51,111 nucleotides of DNA from Dehalococcoidia bacterium (GCA_009841435.1 VXLW01000057.1:1-51111), one strand, 5' to 3'. Positions 26,854-34,769 are shown, counted from the stretch's first letter. Notes: generated from the letters alone by a model not told the origin. Numbers and translations are program-made.

Positions 26854-27621
26854 ATGACCGAAGAAGGTACCGACGAGTTCCAGCCGGAGCGGGCGATGGT
26901 CGTCGTCGCCCATCCCGACGACGCCGAGTTCATGGTGGCCGGCACGGTCGCGAAGTGGGCGGGGCGGGGCGCCGAGGTGACCTACGTGGTCATCACGAAC
27001 GGCAACAAGGGCAGCGAGGACCCGGACATGACGCCCACACGGCTCGCGGAAATCCGGGAAGCGGAGCAGCGCGCCGCGGGACGCATCCTGGGGGTGAAGA
27101 ACTTCGAGTTCCTCGGCTACGAGGACGGCTACCTCGTGCACACGCTCGACCTGCGGCGCGACATCACGCGCGTGATCCGCAAGTACCGGCCGGACGTCGT
27201 CGTGACCTTCGATCCGACCGCACGCTTCATGTTCGACTCCTACACGAACCACCCCGACCACCGCGCCGCCGGCGATGCGACGGTCGACGCGATCTTCCCG
27301 AGCGCGCGCGACCGGCTCACGTTCCCCGAGCTGCTCTCGGACGGGCTCGAGCCGCACAAGGTGAAGCAGCTCTGGATGGGGTCCGGGGCGGGGGCGAACG
27401 CGAACGTATGGGTCGATATCACGGAGACGATCGAGCTGAAGAAGAAGGCGCTCGCGGCTCACCCCAGCCAGCTCAGCGAAGAGGTGGCGGAGTTCGCGAG
27501 CGAGATGGCGCGGGGGACAGCCGAGGCCCAGGAGTTCGAGTACGGCGAGGCGTTCCGCCGCATCATCTTCGATCAGCCGCGAGAGGCGCGGCTCGCGCAG
27601 CGGCGGGAGGCCTCGAACTAG
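26854..27621 (+). CDS. PIG-L family deacetylase
   Basis: 255-residue zinc-dependent N-acetylglucosamine-type deacetylase of the PIG-L/LmbE family (MshB and BshB relatives). The zinc and catalytic motif is AHPDD (residues 19-23), and the third ligand histidine is in TNHPDHRAAG. The stretch VVITNGNKGSEDPDMTPTRLAEIREAEQ is the usual loop. Substrates in this family include GlcNAc-inositol or malate conjugates used for low-molecular-weight thiols, but nothing here shows which. ATG is preceded by GGAGG at six bases. The stop shares CTAG with the convergent VOC gene. Confidence 0.9.
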   Translation: MTEEGTDEFQPERAMVVVAHPDDAEFMVAGTVAKWAGRGAEVTYVVITNGNKGSEDPDMTPTRLAEIREAEQRAAGRILGVKNFEFLGYEDGYLVHTLDLRRDITRVIRKYRPDVVVTFDPTARFMFDSYTNHPDHRAAGDATVDAIFPSARDRLTFPELLSDGLEPHKVKQLWMGSGAGANANVWVDITETIELKKKALAAHPSQLSEEVAEFASEMARGTAEAQEFEYGEAFRRIIFDQPREARLAQRREASN

Positions 27622-28025
27622 GGCGCCCGCGTCTCCGCGAAGGCGAGGATGTTGCCGTCGGGGTCGCGGAAGAAGGCCATCCACTCCTCGGAGCCGACCG
27701 GGCCGAAGGTTCCCTCCTCATCGCGCGCGATGACGGAGGGTTCCTGCTCGACTTCCACGCCGGCGTCGCGGAGCCCCGCCACGGCGGCATCGATGTCGTC
27801 GACGCGGAAGTAGAGGGGCGACCCCTCGTGGTCGATTGCGCCGGGGATGGCGTCGAGCATGAGGCGTACGCCCCCGATATCGAAGAAGGCGAGCCCGGGC
27901 GGGTCGAAGGTGCCGATGTAACGGGCGCCGAGCACGTCGCGGTAGAAGGCGACCGAGCGCTCCAGGTCCCTGCTCGGTTGCGCGACCTGCTGGAAGGCGT
28001 TGACGGCCAGGCCCTCGTCGCTCAC
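27618..28025 (-). CDS. VOC family (glyoxalase-like) protein
   Basis: 135-residue vicinal-oxygen-chelate fold protein. It has two beta-alpha-beta modules: QPSRDLERSVAFYRDVLGARYIGTF with GGVRLMLDAIP, and SPLYFRVDDIDAAVAGLRDAGVEV ending FRDPDGNILAFAE, which carries the last metal-ligand glutamate. Probably a metal-dependent isomerase, lyase or dioxygenase-like enzyme; substrate unknown. GTG 28025 overlaps the SDR stop (GTGA), so the open frame extending upstream is rejected and the two are an operon. Confidence 0.86.
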   Translation of the reverse strand: MSDEGLAVNAFQQVAQPSRDLERSVAFYRDVLGARYIGTFDPPGLAFFDIGGVRLMLDAIPGAIDHEGSPLYFRVDDIDAAVAGLRDAGVEVEQEPSVIARDEEGTFGPVGSEEWMAFFRDPDGNILAFAETRAP

Positions 28026-28831
28026 TCCTGCGGGGCCGCGCGGCGCGTTTCCGGCAGGCGGAGGAGGTGGTTGCCGCCGTCGACGGGGATGACCTGGCCG
28101 GTGATGTCGCTGAAGAGGTCGCTGGCCACGGCGAGGGTGACGTCGGCGCAGTCGTCGACGGTGGTGATGCGGCCGAGAGGGGTCTGCTCGATGAAGCCGG
28201 CGGCGGTGGGGTTGTCGTCGGAGATCTCGACGCGGGCCTCGTCGATGGGGGTGCCGCCGCCGTAGTTGTTCATGGCGGTCGGCACGAAGGTGGGGGCGAC
28301 GGCGTTCACGCGGACGCCATCGCCGCCGAACTCGCGGGCGGCGATCTTGGTGGCGAAGTTGATGGCCGCCTTGGCCGCCGAGTAGGGGGTGAGGCGGGTG
28401 GGGATGGAGATGGCCGTCGTCGACGTTATGCTGATGAGTGAGCCGCCTCCGCTGGCGACGAGCGCGTTGCCGAAGTGCTTCATGAAGTAGATGAAGCCGA
28501 AGTACTGGATGTCGGCCACGGCGTGCAGATCCTCGGGGGTGATGTCCTTGATGAGCGCCCCGCGCACGACGCCGGCGGAGTTCACCGCCACGTCGACGCG
28601 GCCCCACTTCTCCATCGCGGTATCGGCCAGCGCCTTCAGGTCGTCGTAGTCGCGTCCGTCGCAGCGAACGGCGGTGCCCCCGATCCTGGCGGCCAGCTTC
28701 TCCAGGTTCTCGACGCGGCGGGCGGCGACGATGACGTCGGCGCCGTGCTCGGCGAAGCGCTCGCTGATGGCCCAGCCAATGCCGCTCGAGGCCCCCAGGA
28801 CGACGGCCTTCTTCCCTTCCAGCAGCTTCAT
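28022..28831 (-). CDS. Short-chain dehydrogenase/reductase
   Basis: 269-residue SDR with the cofactor loop VLGASSGIGWAISERF, the NSAG motif in DVAVNSAGVV, the active-site serine near SITSTTA, and Y-x3-K in PYSAAKAAIN. The arginines in VAARRVENL suggest NADP(H). The C-terminus DITGQVIPVDGGNHL is typical. ATG 28831 is chosen because GGGGAG lies nine bases upstream and family sequence starts there. ATG 28861 would add ten residues. Coupled to the VOC gene. Substrate unknown. Confidence 0.88.
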   Translation of the reverse strand: MKLLEGKKAVVLGASSGIGWAISERFAEHGADVIVAARRVENLEKLAARIGGTAVRCDGRDYDDLKALADTAMEKWGRVDVAVNSAGVVRGALIKDITPEDLHAVADIQYFGFIYFMKHFGNALVASGGGSLISITSTTAISIPTRLTPYSAAKAAINFATKIAAREFGGDGVRVNAVAPTFVPTAMNNYGGGTPIDEARVEISDDNPTAAGFIEQTPLGRITTVDDCADVTLAVASDLFSDITGQVIPVDGGNHLLRLPETRRAAPQE

Positions 28832-28868
28832 CCAGTCATTCTCCCCACACTCGCCCGTCATTGCGGGC

Positions 28869-28874
28869 TATACT
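28869..28874 (+). promoter_or_regulatory. -10-like TATACT upstream of the AhpD-like selenoprotein gene
   Basis: TATACT lies 80 bases before the ATG at 28955, predicting a leader of roughly 70 bases. This gene is therefore not leaderless; its start has a good ribosome site. Confidence 0.45.
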
Positions 28875-28954
28875 CTGCGGCAGGATACGCGAAGGCGCGG
28901 AACCGGTCGGCTGGAGCGTGCGCTGCAGCCCAGGGGAGCGCGAAGGAGCAGGCT

Positions 28955-29560
28955 ATGCCGAGAGTCAGCGAAGTCGGCGGCATGGAGGGGTTTGGCGGCG
29001 TCTACGGGCACCGCCCCGACCTCTTCAAGGGGTTCATGTTCAACTACGGCGTGCTGTGGTCCCACAGCACCCTCGATCCCCTCCTGAAGGAGCTCATCAG
29101 GCTCTATTCGTCCAACACCAACGGATGCCGATACTGAATCCCCGCACGTACTGCTGCGGCGCAGCAGGAAGGCATGACGGAAGAGATGATCCAGCAGGCG
29201 CTGGACTTCCGGAATTCGGACCTCCCGGACCGTATCAAGATCGCGCTTGAGCTGGCCGAGGACTTCATCCTCAACCACGCGAACAACGTCGATGACGCGT
29301 TCATGGACCGGCTCAAGGAGTACTACACCGAGGACCAGATCGTCGAGATCACGATCGGCATCGGGATCTGGGACTCCGTGCACAAGTTCAACAACGTGTT
29401 CGACGTTCCGCCGCCCGTGGAGGACGGCCTGTTCATCCTCGAGCGTCTGGCCGACGCCCCCGAGGACATGCAGCACCTCATCACGCACCTCGACGGGAAC
29501 GGCAATCCCATGGATCGCTGGGAGCCGGCCGAGGCGGAAGCCGCGGGAGGCGCCTCCTAG
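28955..29560 (+). CDS. AhpD-like/carboxymuconolactone decarboxylase selenoprotein (C-R-Y-U)
   Basis: 201 residues if the in-frame TGA at 29135-29137 is read as selenocysteine (U61). AhpD-like proteins are peroxidatic thiol proteins with a C-x-x-C site. Here the sequence runs LLKELIRLYSSNTNGCRY, TGA, IPARTAAAQQEGMTEEMI, so C58 is kept and U replaces the second Cys, while family sequence continues in the same frame on both sides. A SECIS-like hairpin follows at 29151-29167. ATG 28955 has AAGGAG six bases upstream. Standard gene calling yields two fragments (28955-29137 and 29174-29560). Other genes here end in TGA, so TGA is not a general sense codon. The alternative is a pseudogene from one TGC/TGT to TGA change. 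Confidence 0.85.
29151..29167 (+). promoter_or_regulatory. Bacterial SECIS hairpin of the AhpD-like gene
   Basis: CTGCTGC, loop GGC, GCAGCAG: a perfect seven-pair stem starting 13 bases after the TGA, with G in the first two loop positions. The loop begins 20 bases after the TGA (19 if the closing pair opens), matching the other two SECIS candidates here. Confidence 0.78.
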
Positions 29561-29589
29561 GCGCTTCCCACCACGACGTTGAGAATGCC

Positions 29590-29623
29590 GGGGCGCGCGG
29601 CTCTATCGCCGTGCGCCCCGTTT
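29590..29623 (+). terminator. Terminator hairpin after the AhpD-like gene
   Basis: GGGGCGCGCGGC (29590-29601) and GCCGTGCGCCCC (29608-29619) form a 12-pair stem with one G-T pair and loop TCTATC, followed by GTTT. It lies 30 bases after the selenoprotein stop. The stop codon of the small minus-strand gene is inside its loop. Confidence 0.6.
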
Positions 29624-29725
29624 GCGTCCGGAGCGAGTCGTGCGACTCGAGCGGACCTTCTGCCAGGCAGCGTAGATGACGCCCACCAGCAGACCCGCCC
29701 CGAACATGATGAAGATGTACTCCAC
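29603..29725 (-). CDS. Small single-span membrane protein
   Basis: 40-codon gene on the minus strand. It has one hydrophobic helix (about residues 3-21, YIFIMFGAGLLVGVIYAAW) and a strongly basic tail (KVRSSRTTRSGRKRGARR). GTG 29725 lies 14 bases after the histidine-kinase stop, with a GAGGG stretch upstream, so it is probably the last gene of the two-component operon. The positive tail predicts N-out/C-in orientation and contact with lipids or nucleic acid. No family recognised. It could be a small kinase-modulating protein (inference). Confidence 0.5.
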   Translation of the reverse strand: MEYIFIMFGAGLLVGVIYAAWQKVRSSRTTRSGRKRGARR

Positions 29726-29739
29726 GGCCTGACCCTCGC

Positions 29740-31113
29740 TTAGGCCTGCACGTGGGGCTCGCGCCCCACGAAGCGCTTCGGGAGGCGGACGGTCATTGCC
29801 GCCCCCCGACCGTCCTCGTTGCGGGCGGCGACGGTCCCGCCGTGCGCCTGCACGAGGTGCTTCACGATAGCGAGGCCCAGCCCGGCGCCGTCGTCCGCGC
29901 GCGAGTGCTCAGCCTTGTAGAAGCGCTCGAAGACGCGATCGAGGTCCTGGGCGGCGATGCCGGGGCCGTCGTCGCACACCTCGACGGCGACGAGCGGGTC
30001 CTCGTCGCGCACGTCGATCGTGATGACGCTCCCGTCGGGGCTGAACTTGAGGGCGTTATCGAGCAGGTTGGTGACGATGCGGACGGTGGCGGTGCGGTCG
30101 GCCTCGACAGAGGGCGTGGCGCCGTCCGGTCCCTCGACGCGAACGTCGCAGGCTTCGAGCCGGGACGCGAGGGCGGCCTGCGCCTCGGCCACGGACGAGG
30201 CCAGGTCCACAGACTCGGGTTCGAGGTGGATCGCGCCTGACTCGATGCGGGAGAGGTCGAGCAGCTCATTGGTGAGGAGGGCCATGCGCTCGACCTGGTT
30301 GCGGATACGGCTGAGGAAGGCGGCCTGCTCGTCCCCTTCGAGATCGCCCAGCTCAAGCGTCTCGACGAGGGCGCCGATGGCGGCGATCGGCGTCCGCAGC
30401 TCGTGCGAGACGTTGCTGATGAAGTCGCGACGGACGTGGTCGACGCGCTGGACGTCGGAGAGGTCGACGAGGACGAGGAGCGCGGCCCAACTCCCTCCCT
30501 CGGCGACGGGCACGGCCAGCGCGCGAAGGGGCGTGCGGTCGCGCCCAAAGGGCACGACCCTGGGCTGGGGGACACTCTCGCCGGCGAGGGCCTCACGGAC
30601 AAGCGCATCGAACTCGTAGTCGCGCACGCTCTCGATGAGGGTGCGGCCGACGACCTCGCTCTCCTCCATGCCCAGGAGGGCGAGCGCGGCGGGGTTGGCG
30701 TACTGCACGTCGGTCGTGGCGTCGACGGCCATGATGCCGTCGGCGGCGGCGGCGAGCGCGGCCTCCAGGCGGGCGTGCTCGGCGGTAATCGCCCTCGAGG
30801 AGGCCTCGATCTCGGTGGCCATGACGTTGAACTCGTGGGTCAGCTGGGCGGTCGGCCCAGTGGTGCGCACGGCGCGCGCGGAGAGGCTGCTGCCGCGGAG
30901 GGCGCGGGCCGCTTCGGCCGTCTCGCGCACGGAGAGGGCCACGGGGCGGAGCAGGAGGTAGGCGCCAACGAAGGCGGCGGCGCCCATCGCGAGCACGGTG
31001 ACGGCAACCCAGAGGGCATCGCCCACGGTGGCTCCGACGATGGCGGCGGCGGCGGCGGCGAGGAGGCCGGCGATGCCGCTGGCTAGGGCCGCTCGCCCGG
31101 CGAGGCCGCTCAC
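29740..31113 (-). CDS. PhoR-like sensor histidine kinase
   Basis: 457-residue membrane histidine kinase. Two N-terminal helices (about 8-30 and 35-56) have almost no periplasmic loop between them. They are followed by a HAMP-like linker, a PAS domain (about 112-220, IMAVDATTDVQYANPAALALLGM) and the HisKA site NVSHELRTPIAAI with H237. The ATPase domain follows with N-box LLDNALKFS and glycine boxes DDGPGI and GAGLGLAIVKHL. The lack of an external loop suggests sensing in the membrane or through the PAS domain. The response regulator lies just upstream on the same strand; the architecture is PhoR-like. Confidence 0.93.
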   Translation of the reverse strand: MSGLAGRAALASGIAGLLAAAAAAIVGATVGDALWVAVTVLAMGAAAFVGAYLLLRPVALSVRETAEAARALRGSSLSARAVRTTGPTAQLTHEFNVMATEIEASSRAITAEHARLEAALAAAADGIMAVDATTDVQYANPAALALLGMEESEVVGRTLIESVRDYEFDALVREALAGESVPQPRVVPFGRDRTPLRALAVPVAEGGSWAALLVLVDLSDVQRVDHVRRDFISNVSHELRTPIAAIGALVETLELGDLEGDEQAAFLSRIRNQVERMALLTNELLDLSRIESGAIHLEPESVDLASSVAEAQAALASRLEACDVRVEGPDGATPSVEADRTATVRIVTNLLDNALKFSPDGSVITIDVRDEDPLVAVEVCDDGPGIAAQDLDRVFERFYKAEHSRADDGAGLGLAIVKHLVQAHGGTVAARNEDGRGAAMTVRLPKRFVGREPHVQA

Positions 31114-31122
31114 GGCCCTACC

Positions 31123-31854
31123 CTAGCCTTCGAAGAGGTACCCGCTTCCCCGAACGGTACGGATGCGCTCGGGATTGGCGGCATCGGGCTCAATCTTCTG
31201 GCGAAGCCAGCGCATATGAACGTCCACCGTTCGCGCGTCACCATTGAAGTCGTGCTCCCAGACCGACTCGAGGATGTGCTCGCGGGAGAGCACCTGGCCG
31301 GGATTTCGCAACAAGAATAGCAAGAGCTCGAACTCCCGCGGCTTCAGGCGCAGTAGCTCGCCGGCTCGGCGCACCTCACGGCGCACCGCGTTCACCTCGA
31401 GATCGCCCGACTCGACGACGTCTTCGTCGGGCGGCGCGCTCTGGCGGTTGGGGGCGCGACGGAGGAGGGCGCGGACGCGGGCGAGAAGCTCGCGCATGCC
31501 GAAGGGCTTTGGGAGGTAGTCGTCGGCTCCGATGTCGAGCCCGGCGACGCGGTCGCCCTCGCCGCCGAGGGCGGTGACCATGATGATTGGCACCTGCGTG
31601 TCACGCCGCAGCGCTCGGCAGACGCCCATGCCGTCGACGCCGGGGAGCATCAGGTCGAGGACGATGACGTCGGGGGCGTGCTCGCGGGCCATGCGCAGGC
31701 CGTCGTCGCCACGGGCGGCGGTGAGCACGTCGTAGCCTTCACGGCGAAGGTGGTGCGCCATCGAGAGGAGGAGGGCTTCCTCGTCCTCGACGACGAGCAC
31801 GGTGGCCGTCGTGGCAGGCGCCGCAGTCATTCCGCTTTCAGACTCTTCCGACAT
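31123..31854 (-). CDS. OmpR/PhoB-family response regulator
   Basis: 243 residues. The receiver domain (about 18-132) has acidic pocket VVEDEE, phospho-acceptor D67 in VIVLDLMLPG, and the lysine in YLPKPFG. A winged-helix DNA-binding domain follows, with LLRLKPREFELLLFLLRNPGQVLSREHILESVW and RTVDVHMRWLRQKIEP. ATG 31854 is the earliest plausible start; ATG 31830 is an alternative, and the longer frame upstream is Arg-rich and unlike the family. It pairs with the kinase ten bases downstream. Target genes cannot be predicted. Confidence 0.93.
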   Translation of the reverse strand: MSEESESGMTAAPATTATVLVVEDEEALLLSMAHHLRREGYDVLTAARGDDGLRMAREHAPDVIVLDLMLPGVDGMGVCRALRRDTQVPIIMVTALGGEGDRVAGLDIGADDYLPKPFGMRELLARVRALLRRAPNRQSAPPDEDVVESGDLEVNAVRREVRRAGELLRLKPREFELLLFLLRNPGQVLSREHILESVWEHDFNGDARTVDVHMRWLRQKIEPDAANPERIRTVRGSGYLFEG

Positions 31855-31901
31855 TGTGTGAACAGCGCGCGATCGGCGGTCTCCCGCGATCGTCGCACAG
31901 G

Positions 31902-32768
31902 CTAGCTTCTCGTGCCGAGGCGCCGCCGCGCGTGGGCGATGAGCTGTTCGACATCCTCCACCGGGTCGGGAATATCCGCGTCGGGCGGGCTGATCGCGCG
32001 AACGATGGCCAGGTGTTCGATGGCGCGCACGATGACCCAGCGCCACATCAGCGGCATGTCGACCGGCGCCACCAGCTGGTACCCCCGCAGGTAGACGAAG
32101 GCCGCCAGCGGCCGGAACAGGCGTGTGATGACGCGCATAGCGGGACTCGGATCGAGGGGCTCTCCCAGTCGTAGCAGCGCCACCGAACGGGCAACATCGG
32201 ACTCCAGGGGTCCGGCCGCACAGAAGCCCCAGTCGATGACGACCCGGCGCCCTCCGGGCTCCAGCAGGATGTTCCCCGGGTGGAAGTCGCTGTGGCAGAA
32301 GCGGTCGCCTCCCTCGAGTTCGGCGAGTGTTTCCTCAGCGACATCGGTCAGGTGCGGCGGAACCTCGACGTTCCCGATCCACTCGCGAACGCGCTCGTGC
32401 ACCGTCGCCAGGCCATCGGGCGCAGGGAGCGCGTTCAGTTGCGCGTGGATCTTGCCCGTCTCCCAGGCCTCCCGGGTCATGAACCAGGGCTTTCGGCCGA
32501 CCAGGTCGAGCAGGTTCTCCCCGTCGATGCGCTCCATGACCGTGCCCTCGCGGCCGGCCACGTGCAGCGGCTCCCCTATCCGGGGGGCGGGTATGCCGCC
32601 CGCGATGGCGGCGGGGATGGCGATGCGCTCCGGCTCGACGTTGCGCTCGTGCCCCTCGCGAAAGAGGCGCAGAGCCTGCCCGTCCTCCCAGGCGAATATC
32701 TCGGCCTCGTAGCCCTCGCCGAGCTTCTCGAGGGTCTCGAGGTCGATGTCCCGGCTGTCCATCGTCAT
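31902..32768 (-). CDS. Aminoglycoside-phosphotransferase-family kinase
   Basis: 288-residue protein-kinase-like phosphotransferase. The catalytic loop is FCHSDFHPGNILL (H-x-D-x4-N) and the metal-binding motif is VVIDWGFC. An N-lobe with ALRLFREGHERN and a GTVMERIDGENL hinge precede them. Members phosphorylate antibiotics, sugars, choline or other small alcohols, and the substrate is not shown here. ATG 32768 overlaps the TGA of the CCA gene (ATGA), so the two are co-translated; a longer upstream frame is rejected for that reason. Confidence 0.85.
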   Translation of the reverse strand: MTMDSRDIDLETLEKLGEGYEAEIFAWEDGQALRLFREGHERNVEPERIAIPAAIAGGIPAPRIGEPLHVAGREGTVMERIDGENLLDLVGRKPWFMTREAWETGKIHAQLNALPAPDGLATVHERVREWIGNVEVPPHLTDVAEETLAELEGGDRFCHSDFHPGNILLEPGGRRVVIDWGFCAAGPLESDVARSVALLRLGEPLDPSPAMRVITRLFRPLAAFVYLRGYQLVAPVDMPLMWRWVIVRAIEHLAIVRAISPPDADIPDPVEDVEQLIAHARRRLGTRS

Positions 32769-34147
32769 GACCTGTCCTCGGTGTCGGCGAGGAGCGCCGC
32801 GGCGCCGCCCATACGGCGGGCGATGCGGGCCGCTTCCTCCTTGTCGCCGGGAGCCAGCTCGCCGTCGAGCACGAGGGTACTGAGGCGCTCCTTGATGCGC
32901 GCGATCCACGGCCCCGGTTCGCGGCCCAGCAGGGCCATCAGCTCGCGGCCGTCGAGGGGGCTTTCCGCACGGAGCATGGCCGCCTCCTCGGCCTCGACGC
33001 GCTCGCAGGCGGCCTCGAGGCGGTCGTGGTACTCGTTGTCGTCGTAGGTGTGGCTGGCGTTATCGGCGCGCTTGAGAGCAAGAAGGTCGCGCCAGTGGCC
33101 GTCGAGGCGACGCATGAAGCGCCGCACGAGGCGTCCGTCGTCGGGGTCGGGGCGGTCCATGTGGCGCCGCACGAGCAGGGAGAGCAGGGCGCCTTCGCGC
33201 TTGCCCAGGCGCAGCCGCTCGGTGAGGGCGTCCGTCATCTCGGCGCCCACGATCTCGTGGCGGTAGAAGCCCCACTCGCCGTTCTTCTTGACGTGACGGA
33301 CGGGGGGCTTGCCGAGGTCGTGCAGGAGCGCCGCCCAGCGGCGCAGCGACAGGCTCTCGGGGTCCGTGGCGATGGCTTCGACCGTAGCGGTGGTGTGGCC
33401 CCAGACATCGAACTTGTGGAAGCGGTTCTGGTCGCAGCCGGGCATGGCGACGAGCTCGGGCAGGACGTGGGGAAGCGCGCCAATCTCGAGCAGGGCCTCA
33501 AGGCCCTCCCCGGGATGCTTGCCACACAGCAGCCGCTCGATCTCGGCGGTCACGCGCTCCTGCGAGAGGGTCTCCAGCAGCTCGACGGTGGCGACCATGG
33601 CCGCCCTCGTTTCCTCCTCGATGGCGAACCCGAGCTGGCTGACGAAGCGCACGCCGCGGAGGATGCGGAGCGGGTCTTCTGCGAAGCGCGTTCGGGCATC
33701 ACCGGGCGCGCGGAGCAGGCGCCGTTCGATGTCGTCGCGCCCCCCGAAGGGATCGCGCAGCTCGTCGGTGGCCGTGTTCCGGGCGATGGCGTTGACGGTG
33801 AAGTCGCGGCGGGCGAGGTCCTCGTCGATGGAGCTACCGAAGGTGACGTCGGGCCAGCGACTGCCGGCCGTGTAGCTGTCGCCGCGGAAGGTCGTGATCT
33901 CGGCCATGCCCTCCTGGAGCAGCACTCCCGTCGTGCCGAAGCGCTGCCCGATGGTCGCGACGGTCGCGCCCAGGGCACGGCCGATACGCTCGGTCTCGTC
34001 GGGAAGGGCACTGGTCGCGTAGTCGGCGTCGCCCCGGTCCTTCGCGGGCACCCCGCGAAGCTCGTCGCGCACGAACCCGCCGGCCAGCCACAGCTCGTGG
34101 CCAGCCTCGGCAAAGGCGGCGATCAGGGCCTCGCGCGTCGGTGCCAT
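32765..34147 (-). CDS. cca: CCA tRNA nucleotidyltransferase / poly(A) polymerase family, with HD domain
   Basis: 460-residue class II nucleotidyltransferase that adds or repairs the tRNA 3' CCA end, or is an A-adding relative. The head contains LAGGFVRDELRG, the metal motif DADYATSA and RRDFTVNAIARN. The RNA-binding middle follows and then an HD phosphohydrolase-type domain with RRWAALLHDLGKPPVRH. The start is set by TACAAT six bases before ATG 34147; the longer frame runs through the divergent cupredoxin gene and is rejected. CCA-adding and A-adding specificity cannot be told apart by eye. Confidence 0.9.
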   Translation of the reverse strand: MAPTREALIAAFAEAGHELWLAGGFVRDELRGVPAKDRGDADYATSALPDETERIGRALGATVATIGQRFGTTGVLLQEGMAEITTFRGDSYTAGSRWPDVTFGSSIDEDLARRDFTVNAIARNTATDELRDPFGGRDDIERRLLRAPGDARTRFAEDPLRILRGVRFVSQLGFAIEEETRAAMVATVELLETLSQERVTAEIERLLCGKHPGEGLEALLEIGALPHVLPELVAMPGCDQNRFHKFDVWGHTTATVEAIATDPESLSLRRWAALLHDLGKPPVRHVKKNGEWGFYRHEIVGAEMTDALTERLRLGKREGALLSLLVRRHMDRPDPDDGRLVRRFMRRLDGHWRDLLALKRADNASHTYDDNEYHDRLEAACERVEAEEAAMLRAESPLDGRELMALLGREPGPWIARIKERLSTLVLDGELAPGDKEEAARIARRMGGAAALLADTEDRS

Positions 34148-34153
34148 GTCTCG

Positions 34154-34159
34154 ATTGTA
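34154..34159 (-). promoter_or_regulatory. -10 element TACAAT of cca
   Basis: On the minus strand TACAAT ends 6 nt before the cca ATG, one base from the TATAAT consensus. Confidence 0.6.
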
Positions 34160-34206
34160 GAAGAGCCTTGCCACCACGCGGGTGAAAGCGCTGTGAGGAT
34201 GGTCCG

Positions 34207-34704
34207 TCAGGGACTGGCCAGCTCGGGGCCGTCCTCGACGACGAGCGTGTAGTACATGCCGCCCTCGTAGTGGCCGGCGATGTCGCAGTAGAGCACGTAG
34301 CGGCCGGCTGGCAGGCTGAAGGTGCGGCCCCCGGACCCGCCGGGCAGGACGGTCTCGACCGTCCCCACCAGATCCCCGGCCGCCTCCAGGTCGACGCGTC
34401 CGTTCGAGAGGGGCAGGTCGGCGCCTTCCAGGTCGGTGCGCACGACGACGAAGCTGTGGCGGACGCCGTCGGCGTTCGAGAGCTCGAAGCTGAGGTCGCC
34501 GCTCTGCACGGCGGGCAGCTCGCCGCCCGTCGACGACCCGAGCCGCCATGCGCCCACCACCTGCACGTTGCCTTCGGAGTCGATGACGCGCAGGTCGCCG
34601 TGGGAATGGGAGTGCGCGTGGAACCCCACGATCGCGACCGTCAGGCCGATCGCGAGCACGAGCCCCACGAACACGAACTGCCGGCGCGTCAGGCTCAACG
34701 GCAT
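34207..34704 (-). CDS. Exported cupredoxin with Tat-like signal
   Basis: 165-residue blue-copper-type protein. The N-terminus SLTRRQFVFVGLVLAIGLTVAIVGF combines a twin-arginine motif (RR at 7-8) with a hydrophobic helix, so folded export by Tat and perhaps membrane anchoring are likely. A His-rich stretch HAHSHSH follows at about 29-35. The cupredoxin fold carries the type-1 copper ligands H83 (VRHSF), C140, H145 and M150 in YCDIAGHYEGGM. Probably a periplasmic or cell-surface electron carrier or copper-binding protein. TACCAT six bases before ATG 34704 sets the start. Confidence 0.85.
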   Translation of the reverse strand: MPLSLTRRQFVFVGLVLAIGLTVAIVGFHAHSHSHGDLRVIDSEGNVQVVGAWRLGSSTGGELPAVQSGDLSFELSNADGVRHSFVVVRTDLEGADLPLSNGRVDLEAAGDLVGTVETVLPGGSGGRTFSLPAGRYVLYCDIAGHYEGGMYYTLVVEDGPELASP

Positions 34705-34710
34705 GGGTCC

Positions 34711-34716
34711 ATGGTA
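34711..34716 (-). promoter_or_regulatory. -10 element TACCAT of the cupredoxin gene
   Basis: On the minus strand TACCAT ends 6 nt before the cupredoxin ATG. It is divergent from the TATCGT of the F420-type oxidoreductase gene 48 bases away. Confidence 0.5.
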
Positions 34717-34763
34717 GCGCGAGGTGCATGGCAAGTCGTCCACTGTGCGGCCAGCGACCTGTG

Positions 34764-34769
34764 TATCGT
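34764..34769 (+). promoter_or_regulatory. -10 element TATCGT of the LLM F420-type gene
   Basis: TATCGT ends 7 nt before ATG 34777 and rules out the much longer open frame that begins upstream at 34270. Confidence 0.55.

Noticed and set aside
28955-29560. Pseudogene or sequencing-error explanation for the AhpD-like gene
   Set aside because: Considered because TGC to TGA is one change. Set aside as less likely, because the TGA falls exactly on a redox Cys, a SECIS-like hairpin follows, and two other Sec candidates are in the same window.
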